Assembly (NCBI GenBank): GCA_030151365.1
Contig: JASLDW010000030.1
Location: 1 to 36,017, forward strand
DNA from: Lysobacter sp.
GTDB taxonomy: Bacteria; Pseudomonadota; Gammaproteobacteria; Xanthomonadales; Xanthomonadaceae
Length of the DNA: 36,017 nucleotides
Direction: 5' to 3'
Made by a program: the position numbers and the translations under genes. The notes below the pieces were generated by a model, which was not told the DNA's origin, ran no database searches, and worked only from the letters and a program-made list of their open reading frames with translations. Positions 31,407 to 36,017 of this stretch are shown one piece after another (position 1 is the first letter of the stretch; the number at the start of each line of letters is the position of its first letter).

Positions 31407-32192
31407 TCAGGCCAGCGCCGTTTCCAGCAACGCCTGCAACACCCGTTGCAGGCGCTGTGCTTTTCCGTCGTCCCACTCGACGCGCTCCTCGCCCATGTAG
31501 GTGCGCTGCGCCAGCTCCAGCTGCACCGCATCGATGTCGTTGGCCGGATCGGCGTAGTGGCGCGTGATGTAACCGCCCTTGAAACGCCCGTTGACGACAT
31601 GGCTGTAATCGCTCTGGGCTGCCAGCACCGTTTCGAGCCGCAGCTGCAGCTCCGGGCGACAACTGGCGCCGGCGGCCGTTCCAAGATTGAAATCGGGCAG
31701 GCGGCCTTCGAACAGGAACGGCAATTCGCCGCGAATGGAATGCCCTTCCCACAGCACGGCGCGCCCATGCAGGTCGCGGATGCGCTTCAGTTCATCCTGC
31801 AATGCCTGGTGATACGGCCGCCAATAGGTCTCCACTCGGCGCGCGATTTCGGCGGCATCGGGAAGATCACCTTCGGCATACACGGGGTCGCCGCTGAAGC
31901 GCACGATCGGGCACAGGCCGGTGGTGTTCTGGCCGGGATAGAGCGAGGCATCGTCGGGCGGGCGGTTGAGATCGACCACGTAGCGCGAATAGCGCGGCAC
32001 CAGCACCGATGCGCCGAGCTCCTTCGCGAAGGCATACAAACGCGAAACCCACCAGTCGGTATCGGGCGCCTTGCGCGCCTCCGGCGTCAATCGCCGCGCG
32101 ACGTCGTCGGGAATTTCGTTGCCGTCGTGCGGCAGGCTCACCAGCAGTGGCGCACTGCCTTGGTGCAGGGAAAAAATGGGCATCGTAGTCAT
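31407..32192 (-). CDS. hutG: N-formylglutamate deformylase (HutG type)
   Basis: The 261-residue enzyme hydrolyses N-formyl-L-glutamate to glutamate and formate, the last step of one histidine-degradation route. Family motifs are SLPHDGNEIP (19-28), DTDWWVSRLYAFA, SRYVVDLNRPPDD and VLWEGHSIRGE. The ATG at 32192 overlaps the stop of the flavoprotein gene (ATGA), so the two are coupled. No other hut genes (hutH, hutU, hutI) are here, which makes the precise substrate less certain; other N-acyl amino acids are possible. Confidence 0.88.
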   Translation of the reverse strand: MTTMPIFSLHQGSAPLLVSLPHDGNEIPDDVARRLTPEARKAPDTDWWVSRLYAFAKELGASVLVPRYSRYVVDLNRPPDDASLYPGQNTTGLCPIVRFSGDPVYAEGDLPDAAEIARRVETYWRPYHQALQDELKRIRDLHGRAVLWEGHSIRGELPFLFEGRLPDFNLGTAAGASCRPELQLRLETVLAAQSDYSHVVNGRFKGGYITRHYADPANDIDAVQLELAQRTYMGEERVEWDDGKAQRLQRVLQALLETALA

Positions 32193-33460
32193 GCAAACCT
32201 CGCCGGCGCATAGGCGGCGGGATCCAGATGCGTTGCCCGGGCGCAGACCAGATCGGCGATCAGTTCGCCGGTCGCGGCGCTCATGCCCACGCCCATCATG
32301 CCGTGGCCGGTCGCCAGCCACAGGCCGGGACGTCCGGGCACGGCACCGATCAACGGCACGTCATCCACGCACATCGGTCGCCAACCACACCAGCGTTCTT
32401 GCACTTCAAGCCCCACCGGATCGTGGAGATATTCGCGCGCGCCCCGCTCCAGCGCCGCGAGCCGGCGCGGGTTGAGGCTGTCGTCGTAGCCGGAAAATTC
32501 CATGGTGCTGCCGAGGCGATAGCCATCACCCCAGGTGGTCACGCACACCGAGCGTTCTCGCAGGATCAGCGGACGTTGCGGCGTCCGCGCCGGGCGCGAA
32601 TAGGTGATCGAATAGCCCTTGCCGGGCTGGATCAGCCCGCGCAACCAACCGATGCCCAGCGTGCGTGCCAGCAACGGCGACCAGGATCCCGCGGCGATCA
32701 CGACATTGCGCGCAGCGAAACGCACGCCGCCGGCTTCGATTTCCCAGCCGAGGCTGCCCTGCTGCAACCCCGACAGCGCGCAGGATTCGTGGACCTGCCC
32801 GCCCAGCGCGCGGACAGTACGCGCCAGTTCGTCGACATAGCGATCGGGACGCAACATCGAATCGCCGTTGAAACGGATCGCGCCGACGATGCCCGGCTTG
32901 AGCGCAGGCTCCATCGATTCGTAGGCACGACCGTCGATCGCCTCGACCTGGACGCCGAGTTCGCGCAGCAGCGGGAATTCTTCCTGGTCATGTTCGAACA
33001 GGCGCTGGGTGCGGAAGACGTAGTCTTCGCCGGAATCGTGGAAGCCGCAATCGAGCGCGAGTTCGTCGACCCAGGCGCGGATGCGTTGCAGCGAGTGTTC
33101 GAGGATGGCGTGCTTGGCGCGCGCGCTGCGTTCCCAGTCGCGCAGGTTGCAGCGCAGCGCGAAACGCGCCAGCCAGCGCCACAGCGCCGGATCGAAACCG
33201 GGATGCACATAGAGCGGCGCGTCCGGCGTCAGCATCCATTTCAATGCCTTCAACACCGTTCCGGGCGCCGCCAGCGGCGGTGCGTGGCTCGGCGTCAGCG
33301 TGCCGCAGTTGCCATGCGAGGCACCGCTGCCCAGCGTGCGCGCCTCGATCAGCCGGACCGAACGACCGGCGCGCAGCAATGCCAGCGCCGACGCAAGTCC
33401 GGCCACGCCGCCACCGACGATCAGGACATCGGTGGCAGGCAGATCAGTGGTGCTGGCCAC
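32189..33460 (-). CDS. DadA-like FAD-dependent amino-acid dehydrogenase/oxidase
   Basis: This 423-residue flavoprotein of the DAO family starts with the FAD-binding Rossmann motif VLIVGGGVAGLASALALL (12-29) and EARTLGSGASHGNCGTL. The C-terminal part is GWRPMCVDDVPLIGAVP followed by LWLATGHGMMGVGMS, typical of D-amino-acid and D-hydroxyproline dehydrogenases. The substrate cannot be fixed from sequence; D-amino acids or imino acids are most likely. It is 13 nt after slyD and overlaps the hutG-like gene, so the three may form one transcript that breaks down an amino acid derivative. Confidence 0.88.
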   Translation of the reverse strand: MASTTDLPATDVLIVGGGVAGLASALALLRAGRSVRLIEARTLGSGASHGNCGTLTPSHAPPLAAPGTVLKALKWMLTPDAPLYVHPGFDPALWRWLARFALRCNLRDWERSARAKHAILEHSLQRIRAWVDELALDCGFHDSGEDYVFRTQRLFEHDQEEFPLLRELGVQVEAIDGRAYESMEPALKPGIVGAIRFNGDSMLRPDRYVDELARTVRALGGQVHESCALSGLQQGSLGWEIEAGGVRFAARNVVIAAGSWSPLLARTLGIGWLRGLIQPGKGYSITYSRPARTPQRPLILRERSVCVTTWGDGYRLGSTMEFSGYDDSLNPRRLAALERGAREYLHDPVGLEVQERWCGWRPMCVDDVPLIGAVPGRPGLWLATGHGMMGVGMSAATGELIADLVCARATHLDPAAYAPARFA

Positions 33461-33473
33461 TTCGCACCTTCAA

Positions 33474-33956
33474 TTAGTGGTGATGACCACCATCGCCGTG
33501 CACGTGGCCGTGCTCGAGCTCTTCCGGGGTGGCGTCACGCACTTCGACGATCTCGATGTCGAAATGCAGGTCCTTGCCCGCCATCGGGTGGTTGAGGTCG
33601 ACGTCGACGGCGGTCATGCCGACCTTCTCGATGGTGACCGCGCGCGGGCCGAAGTTGGTGTTGAGTACGACCTGCATGCCCGGCTCCAGCTTGACGCTGC
33701 CGAAATGCTTCTTGGGGATGCGCTGGCTCAAGCCTTCGCGGCGCTCGCCGTAGGCATCGGCCGCCGGCACGTCGACTTCGAAAGTGTCGCCGGTTTCATG
33801 GCCTTCCATCGCCTTCTCGAGGCCCGGGATGATGTTGCCGTGGCCGGCCAGGATGGCGAGCGGTTCCCCGCGTTCCTTCGAGCTCTCCTCGGACGGCTGA
33901 CCGACCGGACCGACCGAATAATGAAAGCGCACGACCTTGTCTTTCTCAATTTTCAT
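33474..33956 (-). CDS. slyD: FKBP-type peptidyl-prolyl isomerase, SlyD family
   Basis: The 160-residue cytosolic chaperone and prolyl isomerase has an FKBP domain split by the insert-in-flap domain (about 72-125), with PLAILAGHGNIIPGLEKAM near 32-50. The C-terminal tail has seven His (149-160, ending GHVHGDGGHHH), giving nickel or zinc binding as in E. coli SlyD, though shorter. The ATG at 33956 gives MKIEKDKVV, the normal N-terminus. It lies upstream of the DadA-like gene (13 nt). Confidence 0.95.
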   Translation of the reverse strand: MKIEKDKVVRFHYSVGPVGQPSEESSKERGEPLAILAGHGNIIPGLEKAMEGHETGDTFEVDVPAADAYGERREGLSQRIPKKHFGSVKLEPGMQVVLNTNFGPRAVTIEKVGMTAVDVDLNHPMAGKDLHFDIEIVEVRDATPEELEHGHVHGDGGHHH

Positions 33957-34067
33957 GAATTTCTGCTTGTAAGGTATTGAAATTTGGTATCGGATGCGGG
34001 CAGACTTCAGCCACCGATCACGTCCGGTCGGCCATGCGCCGTTGGACATTATCCGGGGAGGGGCTCC
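33957..34067. promoter_or_regulatory. divergent region slyD / NlpC-P60 gene
   Basis: This 111-bp gap is A/T-rich next to slyD and G/C-rich near the other gene. A strong purine-rich ribosome site (GGGGAGGGG, 34055-34063) precedes the plus-strand gene. On the minus strand TACCTT near 33971-33976 could be a -10 for slyD with a short leader. No operator was recognised. Confidence 0.35.
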
Positions 34068-34619
34068 ATGTCGCCAGTGCGAACTGCATCGATCCGTATC
34101 CCGACCGGCATGGCCCTGACCCTGCTCGTCCTTGCCTGGCCGGGCCTTGCCCTGGCCGGCAACCCCGACAACACCTCCGTTCCCCCGCCTCCCACTGCCA
34201 CCTCCGGGCGCTGGAACGTGACCCCGCTGCACGGTACCGACGCCGCCAATGCCGTCCTGATGCGGGCGATCAGCCTGGTCGGAACGCCCTATGTCTGGGG
34301 CGGCACCAGCCCCGGGGGCGGCTTCGACTGCAGCGGCCTGGTCAACTACGTCTTCCGCGACATGCTGGACATGCGCCTGCCGCGGACTTCGCGCGAACTG
34401 GCCGAGGTCGAGGGCCCGCGGATCGCCCTCGATGCCCTGCAGACCGGGGACCTGATCTTCTTCGGCGCCGACGGCCAGATCAGCCACGTCGGCATCTATG
34501 TCGGGGAAGGCCGTTTCATCCACGCCCCCCGCACCGGAACCGTGGTCCGGCTGGAAAAGATCGACACGCCCTATTGGCTGGCACGCTATTCGGGCGCCCG
34601 GCGCGTGATCGATCCGTGA
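34068..34619 (+). CDS. NlpC/P60-family peptidoglycan endopeptidase (first of a tandem pair)
   Basis: The 183-residue protein has a signal peptide, with a hydrophobic core at 15-30 and cleavage near ALA (30). A Pro/Thr-rich spacer and one NlpC/P60 domain (about 58-183) follow. The catalytic triad is Cys88 in FDCSGLV, His140 in SHVGIYVG and His152 in FIHAP. The 52/12 spacing is nearly that of E. coli Spr/MepS. It would cut the D-Glu-mDAP or D-Ala-mDAP bond in periplasmic wall. The ATG at 34068 is preceded by a strong ribosome site; a frame extension to 33984 lacks one and spoils the signal peptide. A second NlpC/P60 gene follows 148 bp later. Confidence 0.94.
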   Translation: MSPVRTASIRIPTGMALTLLVLAWPGLALAGNPDNTSVPPPPTATSGRWNVTPLHGTDAANAVLMRAISLVGTPYVWGGTSPGGGFDCSGLVNYVFRDMLDMRLPRTSRELAEVEGPRIALDALQTGDLIFFGADGQISHVGIYVGEGRFIHAPRTGTVVRLEKIDTPYWLARYSGARRVIDP

Positions 34620-34767
34620 AGGCCATGTGAGGAAAAAATGACGGCGGATGCCAAATTTTGTGCATTCAGTTCCATTTTTTAACCCTTTTTTACGATTTCT
34701 TAAACAAACTCCATCGTCCGGTCGGGCAAACTCTCGGCTCGTTTAGCCGAATGAAGAACCAGTGACG
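34620..34767 (+). promoter_or_regulatory. A/T-rich region with phased A/T tracts upstream of the second NlpC/P60 gene
   Basis: The 148-bp gap is unusually A/T-rich for this chromosome. A6 (34633-34638), AAATTTT (34653-34659), T6 (34675-34680) and T6 (34686-34691) have centres spaced close to multiples of 10.5 bp, as in intrinsically curved DNA. TACGAT (34691-34696) is a possible -10; no clear -35 was found. A four-codon reading frame, ATG AAG AAC CAG TGA (34751-34765), ends 2 nt before the gene's ATG. No terminator is visible for the upstream gene. Confidence 0.45.
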
Positions 34768-35388
34768 ATGACCGAGACGCGCTCCCAACGCCTCGGCCGC
34801 CTCAGGAAGAAGGCCGCCATTACATTGATGCTCATTGCCGGAACCGCCTTCACGGCGCCGGCATTCGCACACGAAACCGAGACCGGCGCGGACCGTCTCG
34901 ATGCCATTGGCGGCAGCGTCATCGACCAGGTCGACGGCAATCCGCTGAACCAGACGCTGAGCCAGCTCGATCCCTCGGCCATGCCGGTGGGCAGCGCGAT
35001 CAGCAGCGCCGACCAGGGCCGCATCCAGAAAGTGCTGTCGCGCGCCATGGGCCTGCTGGGCATCCCCTACCGCTGGGGCGGCACCACCACGAATGGCTTC
35101 GACTGCAGCGGGCTGGTCGGTTACGTCTTCCGCACCGCGCTCGGCATCAACCTGCCGCGCGTCTCCCGCGAGATCGCCCACCAGGGCACCAAGGTCCAGA
35201 CCGCCGACCTCGCCGAAGGCGACCTGGTGTTCTTCGGCCGCGGCCGCGGCATCGACCACGTCGGCATCTACATCGGCGACGGCAAGTTCCTGCATGCGCC
35301 GCGCACCGGCCGCGATGTCACCGTCTCCAACCTCGACGGCTACTGGTCGCAGCACCTGGTCACGGCCCGCCGCATTTCCGGCAGCTGA
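34768..35388 (+). CDS. NlpC/P60-family peptidoglycan endopeptidase (second of a tandem pair)
   Basis: The 206-residue protein has a signal peptide with a basic start (RLGRLRKKAA), a core at 16-28 and cleavage after AFA (34). A 50-residue spacer precedes the NlpC/P60 domain (about 82-206). The triad is Cys113 in FDCSGLV, His164 in DHVGIYIG and His176 in FLHAP. It shares the PYxWGGT, FDCSGLV, HVGIY and HAPRTG blocks with its neighbour, so the two are paralogues. A GTG at 34762 is an alternative start two codons earlier; neither has a strong ribosome site. A hairpin terminator follows. Confidence 0.94.
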   Translation: MTETRSQRLGRLRKKAAITLMLIAGTAFTAPAFAHETETGADRLDAIGGSVIDQVDGNPLNQTLSQLDPSAMPVGSAISSADQGRIQKVLSRAMGLLGIPYRWGGTTTNGFDCSGLVGYVFRTALGINLPRVSREIAHQGTKVQTADLAEGDLVFFGRGRGIDHVGIYIGDGKFLHAPRTGRDVTVSNLDGYWSQHLVTARRISGS

Positions 35389-35412
35389 CCCGCCGTCCCT
35401 CCGCGATGGAAT

Positions 35413-35442
35413 GAAACCGCCCCATCGGGCGGTTTCTTCGTT
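35413..35442. terminator. bidirectional intrinsic terminator
   Basis: A perfect 10-bp stem GAAACCGCCC / GGGCGGTTTC (35413-35422, 35427-35436) with a 4-nt loop is followed on the plus strand by TTCGTTT. It lies 25 nt after the NlpC/P60 gene and 7 nt after the end of the opposite gene, serving both. Confidence 0.85.
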
Positions 35443-35955
35443 TCAGGCGGTCGTTTCCGCGTCGCGATAGCGGGCGATGGTGTGCTCGATGTCCTTGCTC
35501 AGATCCATCACCTTGATCGCGTATTCGGCGAGGCGGCGGTCCTCGTCGCTTTCCTGGGTCAGCTGCGGCACCGGGACCGGACGCCCGCCCTGCTGGTCGA
35601 CGGCGACGAAGACGATCACGCAGTGGGTGCAGAGGCGATCGGCCCCGCCGCGCGGATCGCGCGCGCTCACGTCGACCGCGATGTGCATCGAGGTGCTGCC
35701 GGTGTAGACCAGCTTGGCGTTGATGGTGACGAGGTCGCTGATGCCGATCGGGGCGACGAAACGGATTCCGCCCACCGCCACCGTCACCGCATAACGGCCG
35801 CACCAGCCGACGGCGACGGCATAACCGGCCTGGTCGATCCACTTCATGACGATTCCGCCGTGCACCTTGCCGCCGTAATTGACGTCGCCGGGTTCGGCGA
35901 GGAAACGCATGGTCAGTTCGCGCGGATGTTCCGGTGTCGACGCGTTTTCAGTCAT
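35443..35955 (-). CDS. acyl-CoA thioesterase, YciA-like hotdog fold
   Basis: The 170-residue protein is a single hotdog domain of the acyl-CoA hydrolase group (YciA/BACH). It hydrolyses acyl-CoA to free acid and CoA. NYGGKVHGGIVMKWIDQAGY (26-45) holds the conserved Asn/Gly segment and the catalytic Asp41. VRF-type GIRFVAPIGISDLVTINAKL and STSMHIAVDVSARD form the central strands. The ATG at 35955 (MTENASTPEH) is preferred over an upstream in-frame ATG at 35997, which lies inside the divergent gene. The chain-length preference is unknown. Confidence 0.93.
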   Translation of the reverse strand: MTENASTPEHPRELTMRFLAEPGDVNYGGKVHGGIVMKWIDQAGYAVAVGWCGRYAVTVAVGGIRFVAPIGISDLVTINAKLVYTGSTSMHIAVDVSARDPRGGADRLCTHCVIVFVAVDQQGGRPVPVPQLTQESDEDRRLAEYAIKVMDLSKDIEHTIARYRDAETTA

Positions 35956-35984
35956 GCTGTGCAGAGTCCCCGCGAAATCGATCC

Positions 35985-36017
35985 ATGCCTTATACACCCA
36001 TCGTCGGCACCCTCGGC
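35985..36017 (+). CDS. probable NUDIX hydrolase, first 11 codons (cut by window edge)
   Basis: The ATG at 35985 opens MPYTPIVGTLG, which runs off the window. The sequence resembles the N-terminus of NUDIX (8-oxo-dGTP diphosphatase-like) proteins of Xanthomonadaceae, which continue into a strand ending in a His-Arg motif. The assignment rests on 11 residues and on position divergent from the thioesterase gene, so it is tentative. The frame is open to the edge. Confidence 0.5.
   Translation, partial: MPYTPIVGTLG

Noticed and set aside
29437..31752. Minus-strand open frame of 771 codons opposite the S9 peptidase
   Set aside because: The plus strand carries signal peptide, propeller and full catalytic triad; the reverse frame has none.
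34751..34765. Four-codon reading frame before the second NlpC/P60 gene as a regulatory leader peptide
   Set aside because: So short a frame is expected by chance; no run of regulatory codons or attenuator structure accompanies it.

Overview
The window is a dense, high-GC chromosomal stretch from a gammaproteobacterium, most likely of the Xanthomonadaceae/Lysobacteraceae (Lysobacter, Luteimonas or Thermomonas type). This rests on the gene order pyrG-kdsA-eno-ftsB-ispD-ispF-truD and surE-pcm-yqaA-nlpD, the block yhbY / rlmE-ftsH-folP, the miaA-hfq-hflX-hflK-hflC-purA order, and a TonB receptor of the kind abundant in this family. The genus is an inference. No rRNA, tRNA, CRISPR array, insertion sequence or phage gene was seen. 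No gap between genes exceeds 190 bp.

Layout. (1) 1-6250, minus strand: an amino-acid permease, miaA, hfq, hflX, hflK and hflC, then a terminator and the first 25 codons of purA. (2) 6300-10880, minus: a TPR-sulfotransferase whose stop codon overlaps the start of a TonB-dependent receptor, closed by a strong terminator. With the permease, this pair lies between two housekeeping blocks. (3) 10960-14500, minus: rlmE, ftsH and folP, with yhbY and an Mth938-like gene leaving divergently. (4) 15279-25221, minus: two compact operons, pyrG-kdsA-eno-ftsB-ispD-ispF-truD and surE-pcm-yqaA-nlpD. They are separated by a plus-strand Smr-domain gene. Many neighbours share ATGA or GTGA overlaps. (5) 25371-26731: three small exported or lipid-anchored proteins of unknown role. 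(6) 26817-31404, plus: parE, an overlapping methyltransferase gene and an S9 peptidase. (7) 31407-33956, minus: slyD, a DadA-like flavoprotein and a HutG-like deformylase. (8) 34068-35388, plus: two NlpC/P60 peptidoglycan hydrolases in tandem; then a minus-strand YciA-like thioesterase and the first 11 codons of a probable NUDIX gene.

How the genes fit together. Most of the window is core physiology: RNA modification (miaA, rlmE, truD) and RNA chaperoning (hfq). Membrane protein quality control is represented by ftsH with hflK/hflC. Precursor and cell-envelope supply comes from ispD/ispF, kdsA, pyrG and eno. Division and wall remodelling involve ftsB, nlpD and the two NlpC/P60 enzymes. Protein and stress repair is covered by pcm, surE and slyD. 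The best candidate for undescribed biology is the translationally coupled sulfotransferase/TonB-receptor pair. Also worth attention are the divergent HflK/HflC pair, the unusual hfq leader and acidic Hfq tail, phased A/T tracts upstream of the second NlpC/P60 gene, and the coding overlap of parE with an uncharacterised methyltransferase.
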